Source of the DNA: M1-B18 sp048264125
GTDB taxonomy: Bacteria > Bacillota > Clostridia > Peptostreptococcales > Natronincolaceae
Assembly (NCBI GenBank): GCA_048264125.1
Contig: JBLXDM010000006.1
Location: 124,001-188,000 of the forward strand
DNA length: 64,000 bases
Direction of reading: 5' to 3'
Shown here: one piece after another, positions 16,067-24,385 of the stretch
Layout: each line of letters starts with the position of its first letter
Position numbering within the stretch: position 1 is the first letter of the stretch
Translations under genes and position numbers: made by a program
The notes under the pieces: generated by a model
Told to the model about the DNA's origin: nothing
What the model saw: the letters and a program-made list of their open reading frames with translations, nothing else
The model's database searches: none

Positions 16067-18262
16067 TTAAGCAAGCTCAAAGCGATCTGCATTCATTACC
16101 TTGTTCCATGCTGCAATAAAGTCGTGAACAAACTTCTCCTTAGCATCATCACTTCCGTATACCTCAGCTAGGGCTCGAAGCTCAGAGTTTGAACCAAATA
16201 ATAGGTCAACTCTAGTACCGGTCCACTTAAGCTCACCGCTTATGCGGTCTCTTCCTTCGAATACATCGCTATCAGCTGCGGTGGCCTTCCATACAGTATT
16301 CATATCCAAAAGGTTTACAAAGAAGTCATTAGTAAGACTCTCAGGATTTTTAGTAAATACACCATGTAGAGAAGCGTTGTAATTGGCATTCAGCACCCGT
16401 AGGCCACCAATGAGCACTGTCATTTCTGGTGCAGTTAATCCAAGCAATTGAGTACGATCTACAAGTAATTTTTCAGCAGGAACAGAATATTTTGCCTTGC
16501 TATAGTTACGGAAGCCATCAGCCACAGGCTCTAGTACCGAGAAGGAGGCAGCATCGGTTTGCTCCTGTGAAGCATCTGTACGCCCTGGAGTAAAAGGAAC
16601 CACAATATCGTAGCCTGCCTTTTTAGCTGACGCCTCAATGGCAGCAACTCCTGCTAAGACAATCAAGTCGGCAAGGGAAACCCTCTTTTGCCCAGACTGA
16701 GCATTATTGAACTCATCCTTAACCTTTTCAAGGGACTGTAATACAGCATTCAGCTGCATTGGTTGGTTAACCTCCCAATCCTTTTGTGGAGCCAGACGAA
16801 TACGAGCACCATTTGCGCCCCCTCTTTTATCGGAGCCACGGAAGGTTGATGCTGAAGCCCAGGCAGTTGAAACCAGTACAGGGATAGATATTCCCAGACC
16901 CATAATTTTAGACTTCAGATTTGCTATGTCTTCCGCATCTATGACTTCAAAATCCACTGCCGGCACTGGATCCTGCCAAATCAATTCTTCTGCAGGAGCC
17001 TCAGGGCCAAGATAACGGCTTCGTGGTCCCATATCCCTGTGGGTAAGCTTGAACCAGGCACGGGCAAAGGCATCGGCAAACGCCTCAGGATTATCCTTAA
17101 ATCGCAGTGATATTGGCTTATATATAGGGTCCATTCTCAAAGCAAGGTCAGCAGTTGTCATCATTGGTGCATGTCTTTTAGAAGGGTCATGGGCATCCGG
17201 AACACTATCTGCTGCGGTAGGATCGGTTGGAACCCACTGCCAAGCTCCGGCAGGACTTTTAACAAGATCCCAGTCATATTTAAACAGAGTCTCTAAATAG
17301 CTATTATCCCATTTTATCGGTGTAGGTGTCCATGCTCCTTCGATACCACTGGAGATTGTGTCTACGCCCTTACCGCTGCCCATACTATTTTTCCAGCCAA
17401 GGCCTTGTTCTTCAATGTCAGCAGCCTCAGGCTCAGGACCAACATGCTTAGCACTGCCTGCACCATGGCATTTACCAAAGGTATGACCCCCTGCAACCAA
17501 AGCAACAGTTTCCTCGTCGTTCATGGCCATACGAGCAAAGGTATCTCGAATGTCTTTACCGGAAGCCAGTATGCTAGGCTGACCGTTTGGACCTTCTGGA
17601 TTTACATAAATTAAGCCCATCTGAACTGCAGCAAGGGGATTTTCAAGCTCCCTGTCACCGGAATAACGCTGATCACCAAGCCATTCACCTTCTTTGCCCC
17701 AGTAAATATCCTCTTCAGGCTCCCAAACATCTTCACGACCACCAGCAAAACCAAAGGTTTTGAAGCCCATTGATTCTAAAGCACAGTTACCTGCAAGTAT
17801 CATAAGGTCAGCCCAGGAAATCTTATTGCCGTATTTTTGTTTGATAGGCCAAAGCAAGCGGCGAGCCTTATCGAGGTTTACATTATCAGGCCAGCTGTTT
17901 AGTGGGGCAAATCGTTGAGTGCCTGAACCTGCTCCACCGCGGCCATCACCCAAACGGTAAGTACCAGCACTATGCCATGCCATACGAATAAAAAGTGGTC
18001 CATAATGTCCGTAGTCGGCAGGCCACCATTCCTGCGAGTCTGTCATTAGCGCGTACAAGTCATTTTTTAAGGCCTCAAGGTCTAGCTTTTTGAACTCCTC
18101 TGCGTAATTAAAGTCTTCCCCCATAGGGTTTCTCTTTGCAGAGTTTTGATCAAGAATCTTAAGATTCAACTTATTTGGCCACCAGTCTCTATTTGTTGTT
18201 CCACTATCAGGTGTCTTAGGCCTAGTCATTCCTGTTACCGGGCATTTTCCCTTTTCGTGCAT
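16067..18262 (-). CDS. katG: Catalase-peroxidase KatG
   Basis: 731 residues, full length. Cytoplasmic heme enzyme that removes H2O2 by catalase and peroxidase reactions. Distal site RMAWHSAG with Arg93, Trp96 and His97; proximal heme ligand His260 in GGHTFGKCHG. The Trp96-Tyr219-Met245 triad is spaced as in the Met-Tyr-Trp crosslink that gives KatG its catalase activity. The second, non-catalytic peroxidase-like domain is complete and the protein ends NADRFELA. Ribosome site GGAGG precedes the ATG. The gene is alone, with palindromic AT-rich sites upstream that could bind a peroxide regulator. KatG in an otherwise fermentative gene set indicates oxygen tolerance. Confidence 0.97.
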   Translation of the reverse strand: MHEKGKCPVTGMTRPKTPDSGTTNRDWWPNKLNLKILDQNSAKRNPMGEDFNYAEEFKKLDLEALKNDLYALMTDSQEWWPADYGHYGPLFIRMAWHSAGTYRLGDGRGGAGSGTQRFAPLNSWPDNVNLDKARRLLWPIKQKYGNKISWADLMILAGNCALESMGFKTFGFAGGREDVWEPEEDIYWGKEGEWLGDQRYSGDRELENPLAAVQMGLIYVNPEGPNGQPSILASGKDIRDTFARMAMNDEETVALVAGGHTFGKCHGAGSAKHVGPEPEAADIEEQGLGWKNSMGSGKGVDTISSGIEGAWTPTPIKWDNSYLETLFKYDWDLVKSPAGAWQWVPTDPTAADSVPDAHDPSKRHAPMMTTADLALRMDPIYKPISLRFKDNPEAFADAFARAWFKLTHRDMGPRSRYLGPEAPAEELIWQDPVPAVDFEVIDAEDIANLKSKIMGLGISIPVLVSTAWASASTFRGSDKRGGANGARIRLAPQKDWEVNQPMQLNAVLQSLEKVKDEFNNAQSGQKRVSLADLIVLAGVAAIEASAKKAGYDIVVPFTPGRTDASQEQTDAASFSVLEPVADGFRNYSKAKYSVPAEKLLVDRTQLLGLTAPEMTVLIGGLRVLNANYNASLHGVFTKNPESLTNDFFVNLLDMNTVWKATAADSDVFEGRDRISGELKWTGTRVDLLFGSNSELRALAEVYGSDDAKEKFVHDFIAAWNKVMNADRFELA

Positions 18263-18390
18263 AGAACATCCTCCTTTATTTTAAAAACAATACCTCTTTA
18301 CTCATATACCCTAGGGGCTAATTGCAAAACTTTATTATTTGGAATCCTTTAAAGCGGAAGTGCAAAATGTAGATGTAGGGTGAAATAGAT

Positions 18391-18448
18391 TAGTATAATC
18401 TAAATACTATATTAAACAAAACTAGAAATCATTTCCATAATATATTAT
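18391..18448 (-). promoter_or_regulatory. AT-rich palindromes upstream of katG, possible PerR/Fur-type boxes
   Basis: TAGTAT(7 nt)ATACTA at 18391-18409 and the perfect palindrome ATAATATATTAT at 18437-18448 lie 130-190 bp upstream of katG. PerR boxes have the form TTATAATnATTATAA; the second site is close but not a full match. In AT-rich DNA such palindromes arise by chance, so this is a weak call. I see no gene in 18263-18581. Confidence 0.3.
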
Positions 18449-18581
18449 ACTAAAAAGTAGATTACAATTAAAGTGTTACGGGACTCTTTCAGTGGTCTTG
18501 AACCGTCACCTGGACAAAGTAATTTAAAGCGTTTCAAGTTATGATAAATGCAACACATTAATGATTTAAGAGGTGAATGAC

Positions 18582-20990
18582 GTGAAAAAAATTAATTTTC
18601 CACTGTGCATTGGCATTATGCTATTAATTATTCTATTTGTCATATCCTTCTTTCCAAAATCATTCACAGACATAGACCCTACTACAACGAGTCAATTTAA
18701 ACTGGTAAAGGAAGCAAATGAAAATGGATATAAAACTACTGTAGAAAGTCACCCTGCAAAGCCTGATAAAGAAAATATATTAGGTACGGATGAGCTGGGC
18801 AGAGATATTTATGCAAGGCTGATATATGGAACGCAAACAACCCTAAAAGCGGCCATTTTGGTAGTTTTATTCAGGCTTTTATTAGCTGTCCCCATAGGTC
18901 TTGCAGCTGGTATTGGAATTAAAATGTTTTCATATACGATTAAACTCTTTAATACAATTTTTACTGCGATTCCGATTTTACTCATATCAATCTTTATTTT
19001 AAATTTAAGATATGTTACCAATCTTTCAACAGACAAGTCGATTATAGCCTTTGGGGTAGTCTTATCAATTTTAGGCTGGAGCAAATTAGCTAGACAAATA
19101 GAAGAAAAAGCAAGCAAAATTATGAATGAAGAATTCATTGAAGGAGAAGTAGCTGTAGGTAAAAGTAAAATCCAAATCGCTGTACAAAATATGCTTCCTC
19201 ATTTAGTCTCTTCTCTTATCAGCTTTGTATTTCTAGAAATCGGCCTCGTTATTTTTCTATTGGCACAGCTAAGTATATTTGGCGTGTTTATTGGACCGAG
19301 AGTACCGGTAATGGCTTTGGAAGGTAATGTTGCTCGTTGGTACTCGGCTTCAGATCCAGAATGGGCAGCGCTGCTATCTCAAATGCTATTGTACAATCGT
19401 GTAGGTAAGTACTGGGTAGGTCTTTACCCTGCTCTTGCCTTTGCAGTGGGTATTTTAGCCTTTAATTTAACTGGAGAAGGTCTTCGAATAGAATTTGAAA
19501 AAAGAAACTCTAAGGTAGTATCAAATATAAGGAGCTTTGGATTTGTTTTTTCACCTAAAATATATTTCCTGCAAATCCGTAGGTATAAAGAATATTACAA
19601 GCCAGTTATTATAAAGACCCTGTGTATATTCATCCTACTGATCTATATTTTTATGCCTGCAGCGAAAAGCTTATACATTTTTGAAACAGATTATGCTATA
19701 GAAAACATAAAGGAGCTGATGAAGCCAGAGTATGAGGGCAGACTCGTTGGCTATGAAGGTAATTATTTAGCAGGTGAGTATATTATTGAAACACTGAAGG
19801 CATATGGTTTGGAGCCCTATGATGGAGAAAATTACATACAGACCTTTCCTATTTCAAAGGATCGTGGCGGTTCGGCAGGTGCTGTAGTTATAGAAGAGGC
19901 TAAGATCAATTTAAAGCATGAGGATGGCGAAATAAGCACATTTATGCTTCATAAGGACTTTGAAGTAGCAGCCTTTAGCACATTGGACATGATGGGAGCC
20001 ATATTAGATGAAGAAGGATTTATCACCCTTGAAGGCAATACCTTTGACGATATAGAGCAGTATGCAGAAAGAGTTAAGGCCGGAGAAGCAGCTAGAGGTC
20101 TTATGTATGTAGGCTTTTTTGATAGCTATGCATATGTTCAGCGGGGCATCTTTGACCTAAGCTATAGGTCTTATGCACCAACTCATGTATCCTTTTTTAT
20201 AGTAGATAATTATTCTCAGCAGGTAGTAACAACCTCTCTTCGTACGAGTCATGTCATAATACCAAAGGGGGAGCTGGCAGAAAAGCTAAAGGCAGGTATG
20301 CATACTGTTGAAATTAAAATAAAGCTTCCGAAAGCCCCAACCAGTGAGGGAAGAAATATATTTGCAGTTTTACCGGGTAAGGACTGGCATCAACCCAATG
20401 ACAGCCAAAATAAAAAGGAGGTTATAATTGTAGGGGCTTCCTATGATGGTATAGGCATGTCCAATGGAGATACAAGCGCTATAAGAGCTTCCCGAGCTGC
20501 CATTAGTCTTGAAATAGCTAGAGTGCTTTCACAAATGGACGAAAAGCTGGATAAAACCATTGTGTTTGCATTCTGGGATGGAGAGTCTATTTCTAGAAAT
20601 GGAGCGGACTATTATAATGTTTATGATAGAGTATTTCACCAAACAGACTATTTGGTATATTATTTGGATGTAGGCTATGCGGGCAAAAATGATCGTATCA
20701 ATGTATATATTGAAAGTCCATCCCTCTTTAAGATAGATACCTTTGATATGACTAAAAGCATTCACGAAAGACTTAAAAAGCAGAATATAAAATTTTCATC
20801 GTCACCATCCTACGCTTCTACCTTCAGCAGCATTGGTCTAAATCTATATTTAAAACTATCCATAAATACTGCCGATTTTTACTATATGGATACGAATAAA
20901 GATACTATAGAAAATATAGATAGAAGGCAATTGAATAATATAGGACAGCTTTTAATCGATCTTATAACCATGAATGAACATTTTAAATAG
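18582..20990 (+). CDS. ABC transporter permease (OppC/DppC type) fused to an extracellular M28 peptidase-like domain
   Basis: 802 residues from the GTG at 18582 (AGAGGTGA upstream); ordinary OppC is about 300. Residues 1-300 are a BPD_transp_1 permease with the OppC hallmark LGTDELGRDIYARLIYGTQTTL. An extra membrane segment (about 344-361) would put the remainder outside. That part is M28-like: YEGRLVGYEGNYLAGEYIIETLKAYGLEP, a PA-like insert, then EVIIVGASYDGIGM, NGDTSAIRAS, FWDGES and YYLDVG. The zinc site looks broken: the first His is Ser620, the Glu-Glu pair is Glu668-Ser, and the last His is missing; Asp630 and Asp696 remain. It may bind peptides rather than cleave them. First gene of a four-gene importer with no binding protein. 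Confidence 0.85.
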   Translation: MKKINFPLCIGIMLLIILFVISFFPKSFTDIDPTTTSQFKLVKEANENGYKTTVESHPAKPDKENILGTDELGRDIYARLIYGTQTTLKAAILVVLFRLLLAVPIGLAAGIGIKMFSYTIKLFNTIFTAIPILLISIFILNLRYVTNLSTDKSIIAFGVVLSILGWSKLARQIEEKASKIMNEEFIEGEVAVGKSKIQIAVQNMLPHLVSSLISFVFLEIGLVIFLLAQLSIFGVFIGPRVPVMALEGNVARWYSASDPEWAALLSQMLLYNRVGKYWVGLYPALAFAVGILAFNLTGEGLRIEFEKRNSKVVSNIRSFGFVFSPKIYFLQIRRYKEYYKPVIIKTLCIFILLIYIFMPAAKSLYIFETDYAIENIKELMKPEYEGRLVGYEGNYLAGEYIIETLKAYGLEPYDGENYIQTFPISKDRGGSAGAVVIEEAKINLKHEDGEISTFMLHKDFEVAAFSTLDMMGAILDEEGFITLEGNTFDDIEQYAERVKAGEAARGLMYVGFFDSYAYVQRGIFDLSYRSYAPTHVSFFIVDNYSQQVVTTSLRTSHVIIPKGELAEKLKAGMHTVEIKIKLPKAPTSEGRNIFAVLPGKDWHQPNDSQNKKEVIIVGASYDGIGMSNGDTSAIRASRAAISLEIARVLSQMDEKLDKTIVFAFWDGESISRNGADYYNVYDRVFHQTDYLVYYLDVGYAGKNDRINVYIESPSLFKIDTFDMTKSIHERLKKQNIKFSSSPSYASTFSSIGLNLYLKLSINTADFYYMDTNKDTIENIDRRQLNNIGQLLIDLITMNEHFK

Positions 20991-20993
20991 GAC

Positions 20994-21154
20994 AGTGCCT
21001 TGACCACCTTAATCCTTAGTTTAGCAGCGGTTAAATTTCTTCAGGACTGCGTTGTCGTCAGTCGCAATATAGCCCGATATTGCTTCCTCCTCCGCCTTGG
21101 CCTGAAAAAATTTTCCTCGCTGCTATTCCTAAATTTAAAAGTGGTCAAGGCACT
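20994..21154 (+). repeat. MITE-like palindromic element, copy 3 (inside the Opp operon)
   Basis: 161 bp, ending in the inverted repeat AGTGCCTTGACCAC (20994-21007) and its complement GTGGTCAAGGCACT (21141-21154). Internal self-complementary segments include GCAATAT/ATATTGC and blocks around TAGCAGCG and CGCTGCTA, so the whole element can fold into one long branched hairpin. It starts 3 bp after the stop codon of the permease-M28 gene and ends at the ribosome site of the next permease, so it fills the intercistronic gap. Confidence 0.88.
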
Positions 21155-21170
21155 AGGAAGGGGGATGCAT

Positions 21171-22118
21171 ATGAACAAGACAGCATTTAAAAAAATACTT
21201 AGCAGGATTGCAATAAATATAATAAGCTTACTTTTAATCATATTTCTAGTCATAGCCACAATTAATATTTCACCAGATTTAGGATTTGAAATCACAGATA
21301 ACAGAGGAAATATAATAAGCAATATGAATTATGAAGCTTATAAAAGCAATGTCCTTGAATCTATAAAAGGGCTATTTTCAGGAAAATACTTTGAAGTAGT
21401 CGTATTCAGGAAAGGTATTGTAGTGACAGAGGCAATGAAAATCGCTTTAGGCAGGAGCTTGAGAGTTCTGTTTATTTCATTTATACTGGCAATGCTCCTG
21501 GGTATTCCAAAAGGGATATTTGATAGCAGGAGAAAGAAAAAACAATCCACCCTTAAGCTGCTTCAGACCTTAATCCCTTTATCTGTACCAGATGTATTAA
21601 TCATAAGCCTAGTGCAGCTATTCGGCTTGTACCTTTACAGAAATAAAATCACTATATTTGGAATAGGTCCAATTATGCATATGGGATATGAGCATTGGAC
21701 CCACTATTTATATCCTACAATCGCTCTCACCTTAATTCCAGTGGCATATATAGCCAGGGTTACATCGACTTCAATAGAAGCAGTTTACGATAGGGACTAT
21801 ATACTTGCAGCTAGGGGGAAGGGATGCTCGGAGACAAGAATCATATTAAATCATAGCATGAGAAATGTACTGACGGATCTCATCGCTTCATTTCCTGCCA
21901 TTGTCTCTATCATGTTTTCCAGCTTGTTTATAGTAGAGCGTTTATTTTATTTTCCAGGTGTAACCTTTGAAATGATGGACTTTTACACAAAACCAGCCAT
22001 AGATGGAAGTACAACCATCGCACTACTATGCTTTGCCGTAGTCTTAGCCATCATATTCTTTTTTCTATATACAGCACTGGATATCCTAAGGCAGATAATA
22101 GTGCCTCGTCGCAATTAA
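21171..22118 (+). CDS. ABC transporter permease, OppB/DppB type
   Basis: 315 residues from the ATG at 21171, which has AGGAAGGGGG upstream. A longer in-frame start at 21000 would translate the repeat element and is rejected. N-terminal membrane segment, then an extracytoplasmic loop with GLFSGKYFEVVVFRKG, and the permease core with the EAA loop (YILAARGKGCSETRIILNHSMRN) that docks on the ATPases. VERLFYFPG is the usual OppB C-terminal motif. It forms the channel with the M28-fused permease. Confidence 0.9.
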   Translation: MNKTAFKKILSRIAINIISLLLIIFLVIATINISPDLGFEITDNRGNIISNMNYEAYKSNVLESIKGLFSGKYFEVVVFRKGIVVTEAMKIALGRSLRVLFISFILAMLLGIPKGIFDSRRKKKQSTLKLLQTLIPLSVPDVLIISLVQLFGLYLYRNKITIFGIGPIMHMGYEHWTHYLYPTIALTLIPVAYIARVTSTSIEAVYDRDYILAARGKGCSETRIILNHSMRNVLTDLIASFPAIVSIMFSSLFIVERLFYFPGVTFEMMDFYTKPAIDGSTTIALLCFAVVLAIIFFFLYTALDILRQIIVPRRN

Positions 22119-22163
22119 TAATACCAAACTAAAAACTAAGATAAATATATTCAGGAGGTAAAA

Positions 22164-23129
22164 ATGAGTCTATTACAAATTAAAGAATTAAAAACCTACT
22201 TCCATATAGATGGGGAAATAATTCCAGCTGTAGACGGTGTCAGCTTTCATATAGATAAGGGAGAGATACTAGCTATTGTAGGAGAATCTGGAAGTGGTAA
22301 AAGCATAACTGCGCTATCCATCATGGGACTAATAAAATCTCCAGGGAAAATAGAAGGAGGAGAGGTTCTATTTAATGATGCAAATCTGCTGGACTATAAA
22401 GAAAAGCAAATGCGTCAAATAAGAGGAAATAAAATAAGCATGGTATATCAGGAGCCGATGTCCTCCTTAAATCCTATGATAAGAATAGGGGATCAAATCG
22501 CAGAAGTCCTTACCATACATAAAAAAATGTCAAAATCAGAGGCGAAAAAGCAGGCCATCAACGCAATGGAAGCCGTTGGCATACAGGATGCTGGTCGACG
22601 TTATAATGATTATCCAGCTCAATTTAGCGGTGGCATGAGACAGAGAATTATGATCGCTATGGCTATTGTGTGCAATCCAGAGCTGGTCATAGCAGATGAG
22701 CCTACAACAGCCTTAGATGTAACCGTACAGGCAGAAATATTGGAGCTTCTAAAAGGCTTAATAAAGCAGAACAATATGTCCATACTTCTAATAACCCATG
22801 ACCTAGGTGTAGTGGCAGAAACGGCAGATCGTGTATGTGTCATGTATTGTGGAAAAATCATGGAAGAAAGTAATAAGGCTGGCCTATTTAAAAATCCACT
22901 GAATCCCTATACACAAGGTTTGATTCAATGCATACCAAGAATAGATGATAAAGCAGAGGTGCTATATACCATAGGAGGAAATGTACCCTATCCAACGGAT
23001 TTTCCTAAGGGATGCAGGTTTTCAACAAGATGTCCCAAAGTGACGGAAAAATGTAAAGAGGAGCTGCCGCCGCTGATGGCAGTGGAAGAAAATCATTTAG
23101 TACGATGCTGGCTATATGATAAAGCGTAG
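22164..23129 (+). CDS. Oligopeptide/dipeptide ABC transporter ATPase, OppD type
   Basis: 321 residues. Walker A GESGSGKS, Q-loop VYQEPMSSLNP, signature FSGGMRQRIMIAMA, Walker B LVIADEPTTALD and H-loop LITHDLG are intact. The C-terminal oligopeptide-type extension is present (GCRFSTRCPKVTEKC). Ribosome site AGGAGG. One of two ATPases expected to energise the importer. Confidence 0.93.
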   Translation: MSLLQIKELKTYFHIDGEIIPAVDGVSFHIDKGEILAIVGESGSGKSITALSIMGLIKSPGKIEGGEVLFNDANLLDYKEKQMRQIRGNKISMVYQEPMSSLNPMIRIGDQIAEVLTIHKKMSKSEAKKQAINAMEAVGIQDAGRRYNDYPAQFSGGMRQRIMIAMAIVCNPELVIADEPTTALDVTVQAEILELLKGLIKQNNMSILLITHDLGVVAETADRVCVMYCGKIMEESNKAGLFKNPLNPYTQGLIQCIPRIDDKAEVLYTIGGNVPYPTDFPKGCRFSTRCPKVTEKCKEELPPLMAVEENHLVRCWLYDKA

Positions 23130-23176
23130 GAAATTCCTTAGAAATCGTGGTATATGTAGAGAAGGGTGGGTTCGCC

Positions 23177-24136
23177 ATGAAAATGATAGAGGTAGTTGAC
23201 TTAAAAAAACACTTTACATTAAATACATCAGTCTTTAATCCAGAAATTGCTCAGGTAAAAGCAGTAAATGGTGTCAGCTTTCATATTGATGCAGGAGAAA
23301 CATTGGGGCTGGTAGGGGAGTCCGGCAGTGGAAAAACTACCACGGGTAAGCTTATCCTTAGACTATTAAAGCCTACAGCTGGAAAAATATTTTTTGAAGA
23401 ACGGGACATTAGTGAATTTAAAGATAGAGAGTTTAGGAGAATACGAAAAGATATACAGGTCATATTTCAAAATCCCTATGCCTCCTTAGATCCTAAAATG
23501 ACCATTGAGGATATACTGACCCAGCCCTTAACTATACATAAAATAGTGCCGCCTTTAGAATTTAAGAAGGAATGTGTCAGATTATTAGATATGGTAGGAT
23601 TAACTGCAAAGGATGCTAAAAAATTTCCACACGAGTTTAGTGGAGGGCAAAGACAGCGTATTGGCATAGCTAGGGCTATTTCTACTAAACCGAAGTTTAT
23701 CGTATGCGATGAGCCAGTATCCGCCTTAGATATATCCATACAGTCTCAAATACTAAATTTAATGATGGCGCTTAAAAAGGAATTTAAGCTATCCTATCTA
23801 TTTATAGCCCACGGACTGAATGTCATAAAGCATGTAAGTGACAGGGTTGCAGTTATGTATTTAGGAAAAATAGTAGAAATAGGAGCTGTGGAAGATCTAT
23901 ATACTTCTCCGAAGCATCCCTATACAAAGGCACTAATGTCCGCATCCCCTATACCGGACCCGGATATAAAAAGAGAAAGGATCATACTAAAGGATGAAAT
24001 ACCAAGTCCAATTCATATACCCTCAGGCTGTGCCTTCCATACCAGATGTCCCTCCTGCATGGATATATGCAAGCATAAGGAGCCAGCGCTGCGAATGGAG
24101 GTTGGACATGGTGTAGCCTGTCATCTGTCTGAATAG
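23177..24136 (+). CDS. Oligopeptide/dipeptide ABC transporter ATPase, OppF type
   Basis: 319 residues from the ATG at 23177 (AAGGGTGGG upstream; an extension to 23147 lacks a site). Walker A GESGSGKTT, Q-loop IFQNPYASLDP, signature FSGGQRQRIGIARA, Walker B FIVCDEPVSALD. The H-loop reads FIAHGLN instead of the usual HDL, a small deviation. C-terminal GCAFHTRCPSCMDIC extension. Last gene of the importer operon; neither a substrate-binding protein nor a separate peptidase follows. Confidence 0.92.
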   Translation: MKMIEVVDLKKHFTLNTSVFNPEIAQVKAVNGVSFHIDAGETLGLVGESGSGKTTTGKLILRLLKPTAGKIFFEERDISEFKDREFRRIRKDIQVIFQNPYASLDPKMTIEDILTQPLTIHKIVPPLEFKKECVRLLDMVGLTAKDAKKFPHEFSGGQRQRIGIARAISTKPKFIVCDEPVSALDISIQSQILNLMMALKKEFKLSYLFIAHGLNVIKHVSDRVAVMYLGKIVEIGAVEDLYTSPKHPYTKALMSASPIPDPDIKRERIILKDEIPSPIHIPSGCAFHTRCPSCMDICKHKEPALRMEVGHGVACHLSE

Positions 24137-24224
24137 AGATTTATTGAGATTAGCTTTGATGTGGAGGGAATTGAAGAATAATTAATTAGGGAAAATAGAG
24201 GACTTATGACAAATAAACAATATT

Positions 24225-24253
24225 GTCAGCAGAACCGTCCCCCTGGCAGTGAC
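24225..24253. repeat. Degenerate REP-like element
   Basis: The core AGAACCGTCCCCCTG matches the right arm of the REP palindromes, flanked by GTCA and TGAC. It appears to be a decayed single unit, about 25 bp upstream of the MerR-type promoter. Confidence 0.5.
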
Positions 24254-24275
24254 AGTTTTTTTATAACAAAAATAC

Positions 24276-24306
24276 TTGACCTTAGTCCAGCACCAAGGTA
24301 TAGAAT
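24276..24306 (+). promoter_or_regulatory. MerR-type promoter/operator of the flavoprotein gene
   Basis: TTGACC (24276-24281) and TAGAAT (24301-24306) are separated by 19 bp. The spacer and the end of the -35 carry an imperfect dyad whose ends are ACCTT (24279-24283) and AAGGT (24295-24299). A long spacer with a dyad inside it is the hallmark of promoters activated by MerR-family regulators. No MerR gene is in the window. The 80-nt leader contains a hairpin (AGCCT...AGGCT with TTTGAT/ATCAAA) before the ribosome site. Confidence 0.6.
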
Positions 24307-24385
24307 GATAGACATAGCCTTTGATTGTTTATTTATTATCAAACACAGGCTATTATAGCAAAAATTGATAGGAGGAAGTAATGAT

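Noticed and set aside
21000..21170. N-terminal extension of the OppB-type permease
   Set aside because: It translates the 160-bp repeat element; the real ribosome site (AGGAAGGGGG) is at 21155-21164.
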